Shown here piece by piece: positions 27,146 to 37,739 of a DNA stretch of 64,000 nucleotides. The stretch comes from Micromonospora mirobrigensis (GTDB lineage Bacteria; Actinomycetota; Actinomycetes; Mycobacteriales; Micromonosporaceae). The position numbers and the translations under genes were made by a program. The notes under the pieces were generated by a model. It did not search any database and was not told the DNA's origin. It worked only from the letters and a program-made list of their open reading frames with translations. Within the stretch, counting starts at the first letter, position 1, and every line of letters starts with the position of its first letter. The stretch is from assembly GCF_900091555.1 (NCBI RefSeq), contig NZ_FMCX01000004.1, forward strand, positions 248,001-312,000, read 5' to 3'.

Positions 27146-28117
27146 ATGCAACAGCGACCGCTCGGCCGAAGCGGGCTGGCGGTTTCGCGGCTCGCGCTCG
27201 GCACCATGACCTGGGGACGGGACACCGATGCCGACGACGCGGCCGCCCAGCTGAAGAGCTACCTCGACGCGGGCGGCAACCTGGTCGACACCGCCGACGT
27301 GTACGCCGACGGCGACGCCGAGTCGGTCATCGGGTCGCTGCTGGGTGGCCTGGTCCCCCGCGACGAGCTGCTCATCGCCACCAAGGCGGGGCTGCGGCCG
27401 GGCAGCGGCCGCCGCCGGGACGGCTCCCGGGGGCACCTGCTGCGCACCCTGGAGGCGTCGCTGCGCCGGCTCGGCACCGACCACGTCGATCTGTGGCAGG
27501 TGCACGGGTACGACCCGCACACCCCGCTGGAGGAGACCCTGTCGGCCCTGGACCACGCGGTGTCCAGCGGGAGGGCCCGGTACGTGGGGGTGTCGAACTT
27601 CGCCGGCTGGCAGACCGCCCGGGCCGCCGCCTGGCAGGCCGCCTGGCCGGGCCGCGCGCCGGTGGTCGCCGCGCAGGTGGAGTACTCACTCCTGGAGCGG
27701 GGGGTGGAGCGCGAGGTGCTGCCGGCCTGCGAGTCGATGGGGCTGGGGGTGCTGCCCTGGTCGCCGCTGGGTCGGGGGGTGCTCACCGGCAAGTACCGCA
27801 ACGGTCGCCCGGCGGACTCCCGAGCGGTGTCGCCGCACTTCGAACGCTTCGTCGCAAGCTACCTGGACCCGCGCTGCTCCAGCATCGTGGAGGCGGTCGC
27901 CACGGCGGCCGGTGGGCTGGGCGTCTCGCCGCTGGAGGTGGCGCTGGCGTGGATCCGGGACCGGCCCGGGGTGACCGCGCCGATCCTGGGCGCCCGGACG
28001 GTGGGGCAGCTGCTCGGCGCGCTCCAGGTCGAGCGGATGACCCTGCCCGAGGAGATCGTCACCGCCCTCGACGACGTGTCGGCGATGCCGGTCGGCTACC
28101 CGGAACGCGACGGCTGA
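27146..28117 (+). CDS. Aldo/keto reductase
   Basis: This 323-residue NADPH-dependent reductase has the TIM-barrel pattern MQQRPLGRSGLAVSRLALGT and the catalytic Asp and Tyr in NLVDTADVYADGDAE (D49, Y54). The catalytic Lys is in LIATKAG and the His in VDLWQVHGYDPHTP. SNFAGWQ and PILGARTVGQLLGAL bind cofactor. The native substrate is unknown. It is a single gene with a leaderless-type start. Confidence 0.93.
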   Translation: MQQRPLGRSGLAVSRLALGTMTWGRDTDADDAAAQLKSYLDAGGNLVDTADVYADGDAESVIGSLLGGLVPRDELLIATKAGLRPGSGRRRDGSRGHLLRTLEASLRRLGTDHVDLWQVHGYDPHTPLEETLSALDHAVSSGRARYVGVSNFAGWQTARAAAWQAAWPGRAPVVAAQVEYSLLERGVEREVLPACESMGLGVLPWSPLGRGVLTGKYRNGRPADSRAVSPHFERFVASYLDPRCSSIVEAVATAAGGLGVSPLEVALAWIRDRPGVTAPILGARTVGQLLGALQVERMTLPEEIVTALDDVSAMPVGYPERDG

Positions 28118-28199
28118 GCCCGACTGTCCGGTTCCCGGGCGGCGCGGGTCACCGGCCAGGGGGTGGCGCCGGGCCCGCGAGCTGGGCAGCATGGACGGC

Positions 28200-28391
28200 A
28201 TGGACTACGAATACGCGCCACTGCGGTTGCCGCCGAACGTCGACCGGGTGACCGCCGCGGTGCAGCTGGCGATCCAGGCGGAGTTCTCCGGCTGGGAGTT
28301 GGCCCGGGTCCAGCTGTTCCGGGACGGGACGCGGCAGGTGATGCTGCGCCGGCGCCGGGTCAACAAGCTGGAGCCGGGCCTGTCGTACTAG
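28200..28391 (+). CDS. DUF5703 family small protein
   Basis: This 63-residue protein (MDYEYAPLRLPPNVDRVTAA...) shows the DUF5703 pattern ending WELARVQLFRDGTRQVMLRR. It is a small actinobacterial family of unknown function, commonly beside the peptidase gene now found at 29178. An in-frame ATG at 28191 would add MDG; the downstream start is chosen by family pattern. Confidence 0.75.
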   Translation: MDYEYAPLRLPPNVDRVTAAVQLAIQAEFSGWELARVQLFRDGTRQVMLRRRRVNKLEPGLSY

Positions 28392-28407
28392 TTCGGCGGG
28401 CGTACGC

Positions 28408-28444
28408 GTCGGGGCCGGACCGCGTACCACGGCCCGGCCCCGAC
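28408..28444. terminator. Bidirectional terminator
   Basis: An 11-bp perfect stem GTCGGGGCCGG / CCGGCCCCGAC with a 15-base loop lies between two converging genes. Confidence 0.75.
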
Positions 28445-28457
28445 GTTCTTCCGTGCC

Positions 28458-29117
28458 CTAGTGGCTGTGGCCGGCGTGGTCGTGCTCCTCGTCGTCCAGG
28501 TACGGGTGCTCGTCGAGCCGGCCCACGAGGCGGTCGTCGGCGGCCGGCTGGAACGGGCCCACCGGGTCGTCGTCGTCGAACGACTCCAGGTCCACCGGGG
28601 TGCCCACCTCGCTGACCATCACCACGCCGTCCAGCGGCTCCAGCTCCGGCACGTCCAGCGCGGACAGCGAACCGTCGCCGCTCTGGAGCAGCTCCAGCAC
28701 CGCCTCGCCGACGCCCTCGACCGGCGCCGGCTCGTCGCCCTCCGGGGTGCTCTCGCGGCGGGCCGCGTCGGCGACCCGGACCAGCGCCGCGATGCTCGGC
28801 ACCCGGTAGTCGCGGCGCTGACGCACCGAGATGACCCGCGGGTGCGGGTCGGAGGCCTCGACGCCCTCGGCGCCGGCGAACCGCTCGTCGGCCTCGTCCG
28901 GGTCGATGGACTCCACGTCCCAGGGGGTGACCTCCCCGAAGGCGTCGAGCAGCAACTCGTCGTAGGCGTAGGAGGCGTTGTTCAACGCCACGTACGCCTG
29001 CCAGACGTCGTCGTCGTCGACCCGGCCCTGGGCGGCGCGGACGGCGGCCAGGTGCCGGCGGGCGGTCTCGATCACGCGCTCGAGGGCAGCGTCCAGCTCA
29101 CCGTGCTGGTCGGTCAT
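28458..29117 (-). CDS. Acidic actinobacterial protein of unknown function
   Basis: This 219-residue protein has a helical N-terminal half (LDAALERVIETARRHLAAVR, then VWQAYVALNNASYAYDELLL), a central conserved RVISVRQRRDYRVPSIAALV, and an acidic C-terminal half that ends in a His-rich DEEHDHAGHSH. The tail could bind metal ions. No known domain is recognised, although it looks like a conserved actinobacterial family. It follows DUF5703 and the M20 peptidase gene in position. Confidence 0.75.
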   Translation of the reverse strand: MTDQHGELDAALERVIETARRHLAAVRAAQGRVDDDDVWQAYVALNNASYAYDELLLDAFGEVTPWDVESIDPDEADERFAGAEGVEASDPHPRVISVRQRRDYRVPSIAALVRVADAARRESTPEGDEPAPVEGVGEAVLELLQSGDGSLSALDVPELEPLDGVVMVSEVGTPVDLESFDDDDPVGPFQPAADDRLVGRLDEHPYLDDEEHDHAGHSH

Positions 29118-29177
29118 GTGAGGCAGTCCCTTCGCGATGGGGGGAGGTTCGGGCCGGGTGGGAAGGACCGCAGCCGG

Positions 29178-30506
29178 TCAGCAGCTGCGGAGGAACCGGT
29201 CGAGAACCCGCACGCCGAACTGTAGCCCGTCCACCGGCACCCGCTCGTCGATGCCGTGGAAGAGGGCGGAGAAATTGAGGTCGGCGGGCAGCCGCAGCGG
29301 CGCGAACCCGAAGCAGCGGATGCCGAGCTGCGCGAACGCCTTGGCGTCGGTGCCGCCGGAGAGCATGTACGGCACCGGCCGGGCGCCCGGGTCCTCGGCG
29401 CGCAGCGCCGCCGACATGGCGGCGACCAGGTCACCGTCGAAGGTGGTCTCCCAGGCGGGCTGGCGCTGGATGTACTCGATGTCGATGTCCGGGCCGACCA
29501 GCTCGCGCAGCTGCTGCTCCAGCATCTCCGACTGGCCCGGCAGGCTGCGGCAGTCGATGGTGGCGGTCGCCCGACCGGGGATGACGTTGTCCTTGTAGCC
29601 GGCCTGAAGGCGGGTCGGGTTGGCGGTGCTACGGATGGTGGCGCCGATGATGTTGGCGATCGGGCCGAGCTTGGAGATGGCGGTCTCCGGGTCCTCCGGG
29701 TCCAGCTCGACGCCGAGGACGTCGGAGACCTCCGCCAGGAAGGCCCGCACGGTGTCGGTGACGGTGACCGGGAAGCGGTGCCGGCCGATCCGGGCGACCG
29801 CCTCGGCCAGCGCGGTGACCGCGTTGTCGTCGTGGATGAACGAGCCGTGCCCGGGGCGGCCCTTGGCGTGCAGCCGCAGCCAGTCCAGTCCCTTCTCGGC
29901 GGTCTCGATGAGATAGAGCCGGGTGGCGTCGTTGACCGAGTAGGAGAAGCCGCCGACCTCGCCGATCGCCTCGGTGCAGCCGTCGAAGAGGTCGGGGTGC
30001 CGCTCCACCAGGTAGCGGGCGCCGTAGTCGCTGCCGGCCTCCTCGTCGGCGGTGTACGCCAGCACGATGTCGCGCGGCGGGCGGACCCCGGTGCGCTGCC
30101 AGTCGCGGACCACGGCGAGCACCATGGCGTCGAAGTCCTTCATGTCGATCGCGCCACGGCCCCACAGGTAGCCGTCGCGGACCTCGCCGGAGAACGGGTG
30201 CACCGACCACTCGTCGGCGTCGGCGGGCACCACGTCCAGGTGGCCGTGCACCAGCAGCGCGTCGCGGCCCGGGTCGGCACCGGGGATGCGGGCGACCAGG
30301 TTGGCCCGGCCGGGCGCGGACTCGACCAGCCGCGACTCGACGCCGACCTCGGCGAGCTTCTCGGCGACGTACTCGGCAGCCCGGCGTTCCCCGGCGCTGG
30401 TGGCGTTGTCGCCGGTGTTGGTGGTGTCGATGCGCAGCAGGTCGCGGCAGAGGTCGACGACCTCGTCGGTGGGGTCCGGTCGGGCGGAGGCGGCGTCGCT
30501 CGTCAT
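29178..30506 (-). CDS. M20-family metallopeptidase
   Basis: This 442-residue peptidase or amidohydrolase has the M20 zinc ligands: HGHLDVVPADADEW (His and Asp), DEEAGSDYGARYLVE (catalytic Glu and ligand) and ALFHGIDERVPVDG near the C-terminus (final His). A dimerisation domain lies between about residues 200 and 320. Members release amino acids from dipeptides or acylated amino acids. The ATG at 30506 is used; the frame continues upstream without a good start. Confidence 0.94.
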   Translation of the reverse strand: MTSDAASARPDPTDEVVDLCRDLLRIDTTNTGDNATSAGERRAAEYVAEKLAEVGVESRLVESAPGRANLVARIPGADPGRDALLVHGHLDVVPADADEWSVHPFSGEVRDGYLWGRGAIDMKDFDAMVLAVVRDWQRTGVRPPRDIVLAYTADEEAGSDYGARYLVERHPDLFDGCTEAIGEVGGFSYSVNDATRLYLIETAEKGLDWLRLHAKGRPGHGSFIHDDNAVTALAEAVARIGRHRFPVTVTDTVRAFLAEVSDVLGVELDPEDPETAISKLGPIANIIGATIRSTANPTRLQAGYKDNVIPGRATATIDCRSLPGQSEMLEQQLRELVGPDIDIEYIQRQPAWETTFDGDLVAAMSAALRAEDPGARPVPYMLSGGTDAKAFAQLGIRCFGFAPLRLPADLNFSALFHGIDERVPVDGLQFGVRVLDRFLRSC

Positions 30507-30675
30507 CCGTTCTTCATACCAGCCGCCCCGCCCGGCACGCCGCCTCGGCCGCGGCGGCGGCGCGGGCCGAACCGGGTGGCGTTTCGCGCGCGCGGCGTCC
30601 GGGTACCGCGCTGGGCGTCCCCGCACCGGTCTCAGCGGGCCAGCGCCCGGCCGGTCGCCAGTCGAGGAGGGCACC

Positions 30676-31293
30676 ATGTCCGTACCCCTGCCGCCGCTGC
30701 CGCCGGCCGCGGACGACACCTACCGGCCCGGCGGCCGGAGCATGGCCGACCTGGTGGACCGGGAGCACCGGCAGCTGCTGGAGCTCTGCGACGAGGTGAC
30801 GGCGGCGGACGCGACGCCGCAGCGCCGCCGGGAGGTGCTGGAGGTGCTCACCGCCGCGGTGTCCCGGCACCTGTCGGCCGAGGAGCAGTACCTCTTCCCC
30901 GCCGCCCGCGCCGCGGTGCCGGCCAGCGCCGAGCTGGTCGACCGGGAGATCCAGGCGGACGGCGCGCTGCTCACCGCGCTCAAGGGGCTCGCCGGCCCCG
31001 AGGACGAGGCGCTGGCCGACGTGGTCGACCGGGTCCGTCGGCACGTCGGCCGGGTCACCGCGCTGGTCACCCCGCTGCGGGAGGTGGCCACCGACGCGGA
31101 GCTGATCCGGTTGGGCAACCGGTGGCAGATCGCCGAGGAGGCGGCGCCGACCCGGCCGCACCCGGGCACCCCGGCGACCCCGCCGTGGAACCGGATCGTC
31201 GAGCCGGCGGTCGGGGTGGTGGACAAGGTCCGGGACGCGGTGAGCCGCCGCCGGACGTACCTGGCGGACCTGGACCGGGGGCCGCGCGGCTGA
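30676..31293 (+). CDS. Hemerythrin-like HHE domain protein
   Basis: This 205-residue protein has the four-helix HHE pattern, with DREHRQLLELCDEV, then RHLSAEEQYLFPAARA and RRHVGRVTAL. It may bind non-haem iron and sense oxygen or oxidants. The third and fourth iron-ligand positions are only partly matched. GAGGAGG precedes the ATG. The C-terminal 60 residues are outside the domain and Pro/Arg-rich. Confidence 0.85.
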   Translation: MSVPLPPLPPAADDTYRPGGRSMADLVDREHRQLLELCDEVTAADATPQRRREVLEVLTAAVSRHLSAEEQYLFPAARAAVPASAELVDREIQADGALLTALKGLAGPEDEALADVVDRVRRHVGRVTALVTPLREVATDAELIRLGNRWQIAEEAAPTRPHPGTPATPPWNRIVEPAVGVVDKVRDAVSRRRTYLADLDRGPRG

Positions 31294-31354
31294 CCGGTCG
31301 GGACGGCGTCGCCGTTCGCCGGTCCGTACCCTTCCGTCTGCCGCTGCGTGGTCC

Positions 31355-31360
31355 TACCGT
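31355..31360 (+). promoter_or_regulatory. -10 box for leaderless LysR start
   Basis: TACCGT lies 6 bp before the ATG at 31367. Confidence 0.5.
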
Positions 31361-31366
31361 CACGGT

Positions 31367-32374
31367 ATGAATCTGGAGCTGCGACACCTGCGGGTCGTCT
31401 GCGCGATCGCCGAGACGGGGAGCGTGACCAAGGCGGCCTCGACGCTCGGCCTGGCGCAGCCCGCGCTGACCGCCCAGCTCCAGCGGATCGAGCGGACGCT
31501 GGGTGGCGCGCTCTTCGAACGGGACCGCCGGGGCGCCCGGCCGACCGCCCTGGGTGAGCTGGTGCTGGCCCGGGCGCGGGTGCTGCTGCCGGCGATGAAG
31601 GGCCTCCAGGACGAGGCGGCCCGGCTGGCCGGCGCGGGCGTCACCCCCACCCGGTACCGCTTCGGCGGGGTGAACAGCCCGATCCTGGGCCGGCTGGTGC
31701 ACCGGCTCGGCGCGGATCAGCCGCAGGCCCAGATCAGCACGTACGCCTCCTGGTCGGTGGACGAGCTGGCCCAGCTGGCCGCCGGCGGCCGGCTGGACTT
31801 CGCGCTGGTCGGCGCGTGCGGGGACACCACCCCGTCGGCCGAGTTCGGGCTGCGCTGGCGGGAGGTGGCGGTGGATCCGGTGCTGGTGCTGTTGCCGCGG
31901 ACCCATCCGCTGGCCGGCCGCGCCGAGGTGCCCCTGGTGGAGCTGCGCCGCGAGCGGTGGGTGGCGGCGCCGGGCGACGGCTGCTTCGGCGACTGCTTCG
32001 CCGCCGCCTGCGCCCGCGCCGGTTTCACCCCGAGCAAGGTGTACGAGACCGACGTGCGCGGCTGCGTCGACCTGGTGGAGGCGGGCGAGGCGGTGGCGTT
32101 GTGCCAGGCCACCTTCCGGCCCCCGGCGGAGCTGGTGACCCGCCGGCTGGCCGGGGTGCCGTTGCGCTGGCGGCTGCTGCTCGGCTGGCACCCCGACTCG
32201 CCGGCCGCCCGGCACGCCGGCGCGGTGCTGGAGGCGGCGGTGGCCGCGTACACCGACTCGCTGGCCGCGCACCCCGGCTACCTGGCCTGGCTGCTGGGCA
32301 ACCCCGACTTCGGGGTACGCCGGGCCGGGGCGGATCCGGTGGCCGGGGGCGGTGGGGTGCGAACCGGGCGATGA
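31367..32374 (+). CDS. LysR-family regulator
   Basis: This 335-residue protein has the LysR helix-turn-helix (AETGSVTKAASTLGLAQPAL) and a periplasmic-binding-protein-like effector domain from residue 95. A C-terminal Gly-rich tail follows residue 310. It has no adjacent enzyme operon; divergent targets are not apparent. The start fits a leaderless transcript. Confidence 0.9.
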   Translation: MNLELRHLRVVCAIAETGSVTKAASTLGLAQPALTAQLQRIERTLGGALFERDRRGARPTALGELVLARARVLLPAMKGLQDEAARLAGAGVTPTRYRFGGVNSPILGRLVHRLGADQPQAQISTYASWSVDELAQLAAGGRLDFALVGACGDTTPSAEFGLRWREVAVDPVLVLLPRTHPLAGRAEVPLVELRRERWVAAPGDGCFGDCFAAACARAGFTPSKVYETDVRGCVDLVEAGEAVALCQATFRPPAELVTRRLAGVPLRWRLLLGWHPDSPAARHAGAVLEAAVAAYTDSLAAHPGYLAWLLGNPDFGVRRAGADPVAGGGGVRTGR

Positions 32375-32390
32375 CGGGTATCAGGGCAGC

Positions 32391-32627
32391 ATGACCGATC
32401 TCTACCCGGCCGCCGACGAGCGGGAGCTGCTGCGTCAGGCGGCCGCCACCGCCACCGCCGCCGCCCGTGACCTCGAGGCCTTCCTGCGGCGCCTGCCGGA
32501 CGTACCCGACCCGGCCGACGTCGCCGAGTACGCCAACCTGCTCAGCCGGGAGGAGCGGGCCCGCGGCGAGCGGCAGGCCGCCGCGGACACCGCCGGCCTG
32601 CAACTGCCCAGCCTGAAGTCCGAGTGA
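32391..32627 (+). CDS. Small helical protein, unknown function
   Basis: This 78-residue acidic-to-neutral protein (MTDLYPAADERELLRQAAAT...) is mostly helical with Ala/Thr-rich segments and no recognised domain. It follows the LysR gene by 16 bp and could be its operon partner. GGGCAGC lies before the ATG, a weak ribosome-binding site. Confidence 0.6.
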   Translation: MTDLYPAADERELLRQAAATATAAARDLEAFLRRLPDVPDPADVAEYANLLSREERARGERQAAADTAGLQLPSLKSE

Positions 32628-32641
32628 CCGGTTGACGCCGG

Positions 32642-32670
32642 CGGCCCCACCCCGGGACGGGGCGGGGCCG
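32642..32670. terminator. Bidirectional terminator
   Basis: CGGCCCCACCCCG and CGGGGCGGGGCCG pair over 13 bp with one mismatch and a GGA loop, between converging genes. Confidence 0.65.
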
Positions 32671-32684
32671 TCGGCCGTCCGGCC

Positions 32685-33035
32685 TCAGCGTTCGACGAGG
32701 ACGTCGTGACCGAGGTCGAGCAGGGCGTGCCGCCACTGGTCGTCGGCGTTGCCCCGGCGGGGTTTCTCCGCGGTCAGCTCGCGGATCCGGTCGATCGCCG
32801 TCCGCATCACCTCGACGTCGGCCGGGGTGAGGTCCACCTTGCGCTTGGTCAGCACGTGCAGGATCTGCCGGCCGGGCTCGGGCAGGTCCATCGTGGGGTC
32901 CGGGCCGAACGCCTCCTCGCCGGAGCCGCGGGTGAGCAGCCACTGCCGTAGCTGTTCGGATCCGACGTTGACCTCGGCGTGGAAGTCCTCCCAGATGACC
33001 TCGACCTCGGGGTCGAGCCGCGTCTCGCGTACCAT
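32685..33035 (-). CDS. DUF3140 family protein
   Basis: This 116-residue protein (from ATG at 33035; a GTG lies one codon before) has the DUF3140 pattern VIWEDFHAEVNVGSEQLRQW then GRQILHVLTKRKVDLTPADV. The C-terminal part has a DNA-binding-like helical look, but the function is unknown. Its start overlaps the stop of the preceding small gene (TGATG), so the two are coupled. Confidence 0.85.
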   Translation of the reverse strand: MVRETRLDPEVEVIWEDFHAEVNVGSEQLRQWLLTRGSGEEAFGPDPTMDLPEPGRQILHVLTKRKVDLTPADVEVMRTAIDRIRELTAEKPRRGNADDQWRHALLDLGHDVLVER

Positions 33036-33190
33036 CACGCCTCCTCTTCGGCCGGCCCGGTCGGCGCCGGGTCCCCGTCATCGGGTTGCTGCTTCAGGCC
33101 CTCCGGCGGCACCCGCACCCGGGCCGGGTTCGCCGTCGGCGGCGCCACGATCGGTTCGGTCCGTTCGTCGCTCTCCTCGGGATCGCGCAT
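33035..33190 (-). CDS. 51-residue disordered protein coupled to DUF3140 gene
   Basis: This small frame starts at the ATG at 33188-33190 with GGAGGCGG 5 bp upstream and encodes MRDPEESDERTEPIVAPPTA followed by a Pro-rich stretch and an acidic end (GPAEEEA). Composition suggests disorder. No family is recognised. Its stop overlaps the next start. It may be a small partner of the DUF3140 protein or just a leader. Confidence 0.55.
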   Translation of the reverse strand: MRDPEESDERTEPIVAPPTANPARVRVPPEGLKQQPDDGDPAPTGPAEEEA

Positions 33191-33209
33191 CGGTTCCGCC
33201 TCCTCCGCC

Positions 33210-35762
<2,553 letters not shown>

Positions 35763-35878
35763 CTCTGTCCTCCGCTGTCGGGCGCGGCACGGTCGCCGGG
35801 AGCGACTCCGCGGGCGCGGCACGGTCGCCGGTGGCTACCCGGCGGCCCGGGCGACAAACGCGGTGGCAGGCTGTGGGG

Positions 35879-36256
35879 ATGGACCGGGTACCGCTGCTGA
35901 TCGTCGACGCCGCCAACGTGGTCGGCTCCCGCCCGGACGGCTGGTGGCGAGACCGCGCCGGCGCCGCGGCGCGGCTGCGCGACGGGCTGGCCGCGCTGGC
36001 CGGAACGGGCCTGTCACCGGAGCTGCCCGGACCGGTCGAGGTGGTGCTGGTGGTGGAGGGAGCGGCGCGCGGGGTCACCGGGACGCCGGAGGTCACGGTG
36101 GTCGCCGCCCCCGGCTCGGGCGACGACACGATCGTCGAGCTGGTCGCCGGGGCCGGGAACCGCCGCCGCGCGGTGGTGACGGCCGACCGGGGGTTGCGGG
36201 AGCGGGTGGTGGCGCTCGGGGCCGAGGTGTACGGGCCACGGCGGGTCCGCCCCTGA
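35879..36256 (+). CDS. NYN/PIN-domain protein, possible ribonuclease
   Basis: This 125-residue protein has acidic positions typical of NYN/PIN nucleases: LLIVDAANVVGSRPDGWWRD at the N-terminus, GSGDDTIVELVAG in the middle and AVVTADRGLRERVVALGAEV near the end. The fold suggests metal-dependent RNA cleavage. It diverges from the Clp gene. The ATG at 35879 has CAGGCT 6 bp upstream, which may be a leaderless -10 box. Confidence 0.85.
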   Translation: MDRVPLLIVDAANVVGSRPDGWWRDRAGAAARLRDGLAALAGTGLSPELPGPVEVVLVVEGAARGVTGTPEVTVVAAPGSGDDTIVELVAGAGNRRRAVVTADRGLRERVVALGAEVYGPRRVRP

Positions 36257-36441
36257 CGACGAGTCCCGTGGACGGGACCGGCCGCACCGGCGACAGGACC
36301 GGCGGCGGGTACGTGAGGGGCCTTCGCGCACGTCAGGACGGCAACCGGACAGCCGGGCAGGAACAGGGGCAGGGCGGATGTTCTCTCCCTCCGGCGGATG
36401 GGTTGTAATGGAGATCTCTCCCCGCCCCCAGGAGGTCCCCC

Positions 36442-36702
36442 GTGGCGAGCGTCGCCGAGTTGAAGGCAGCCATCGACATCGCCCTCCAACAGATCGGTGA
36501 CGGCCAGAGCGCGGTGCAGGCCGCCGGGGAGAAACTGGCCGAGGCGCAGCAGACCCTGGCCGGGGCGCTGGAGGGCAGCGGGCACGAGACGGTCGAGGCC
36601 GCCCAGTCCTCGCTGACCCAGGCGGGCCAGGAGCTGGAGGAATGCCTCGCGGCGACGCTGGTCGCCGTCGAGCAGGCGCAGCAGTACGTCGCCACCCTGT
36701 AG
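36442..36702 (+). CDS. Small helical protein of the FtsK module
   Basis: This 86-residue protein (GTG start after AGGAGG) is almost all helix with heptad-like spacing: AELKAAIDIALQQIGDGQSA, then AEAQQTLAGALEGSG. Size and place before an FtsK/SpoIIIE ATPase recall ESX-type secreted helical proteins, but there is no WxG motif. It is the first gene of four that are closely spaced or overlapping. Confidence 0.7.
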   Translation: MASVAELKAAIDIALQQIGDGQSAVQAAGEKLAEAQQTLAGALEGSGHETVEAAQSSLTQAGQELEECLAATLVAVEQAQQYVATL

Positions 36703-36710
36703 GCGCGGAC

Positions 36711-37739
36711 GTGTCGATCATCGAGGACGTCGGCGCCCGGGTGCGCGCCGCCGCCGAGGAGCTGCCGCTGGGGCAGCTGGCCCAGGCGCTGGAGAAGTTC
36801 GGGCAGGCCACCGAGCGGCTGCGCTGGGTGCGCCAGGAGTCCGCCAACCCGATGGGGGTGCCGGAGCTCTCCGCCGCCACCGAGCACGCCGAGACGGCCG
36901 GGTACGCGCTGCGGGTCGCCCAGGAGCAGCTGTCGGCGTACCTCGCCGCGATCGGGCTCGCCCCCGACGGAGCCCCGCCGCCGCGACCGGACGGGTCGGC
37001 GCGGCAGCGGCACGACGAGCCCCGGGAGGTGGCCCCGCCGGCCGCCGCGCCCGCCCCCGAGCAGGGCCAGGACCCGACCGTACGCCGCTGGTGGGCGGCG
37101 CGGGTCGCCGAGCTGACCGGCGGGTCGCAGGGCGCGCCGGACGCCCTGGACCCGGGGATCGACGACCCCCGGGAACTGCTGCACCGGGTCGCCGCCGGGG
37201 TCCGCTCCGGTGACCGGGGCCGGCTGCACCGGGAGCTGCGCGGCGCGCACGCCGACGTAGGGCTCGGGCTGGCCGCGGTCTCCCCGCCGGTGCTGCGGGA
37301 ACTCGCCACCGAGCTGCTGGGCCACCCGCCCCGGGCCGACGACCTGGACCGGCTGCGACGGGAGCTGTCGGGGCGGGTGCGGGACCTGCTGCCCGGCCTC
37401 CCGCCGCCGGCGGTGGAGACGCTGCTGACCCGGGTCTGTCGGATGCCCCCACCGCCGCGCTCCGGCGAGCCGCCGCACGCCGCCGACTCGGCGGTCACCG
37501 CCGCGGTGGCCACCGGGGTGCTCGCCGCGCGGCTGGGTCGCGACGTCGCGGCCCAGGAGCCGTCCCGGCCCCGCGAAGGCGCGGCGGGCGACCGGGGCGG
37601 ATCGACGGCGGGCCGGGGCGCCACCGTCGGGCGGGACGCGCCCGCCGGCCGGGGAGCCCCGGCCACGGGTCGGGGCGCGCCGCCGGGTGGGACGCCCGCC
37701 CGGCCGGGTGGCGAGGCGAACGGCGGGCGACGTGGCTGA
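36711..37739 (+). CDS. Helical and Pro/Arg-rich protein of the FtsK module
   Basis: This 342-residue protein has a helical N-terminus (VGARVRAAAEELPLGQLAQA) similar in style to its small neighbour, a central domain at about 120-240 with WWAARVAELTGG, and a C-terminal disordered Gly/Arg/Pro-rich tail of about 60 residues with repeated GRGAP-type words. The GTG start at 36711 is 8 bp after the preceding stop, and the end overlaps the ATPase start by 8 bp. No family is recognised. Confidence 0.7.
   Translation: MSIIEDVGARVRAAAEELPLGQLAQALEKFGQATERLRWVRQESANPMGVPELSAATEHAETAGYALRVAQEQLSAYLAAIGLAPDGAPPPRPDGSARQRHDEPREVAPPAAAPAPEQGQDPTVRRWWAARVAELTGGSQGAPDALDPGIDDPRELLHRVAAGVRSGDRGRLHRELRGAHADVGLGLAAVSPPVLRELATELLGHPPRADDLDRLRRELSGRVRDLLPGLPPPAVETLLTRVCRMPPPPRSGEPPHAADSAVTAAVATGVLAARLGRDVAAQEPSRPREGAAGDRGGSTAGRGATVGRDAPAGRGAPATGRGAPPGGTPARPGGEANGGRRG

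Noticed and set aside
36442..36702. WXG100 (ESAT-6-type) secreted protein
   Set aside because: Size and helicity fit, but there is no WxG motif and no ESX core genes are nearby.
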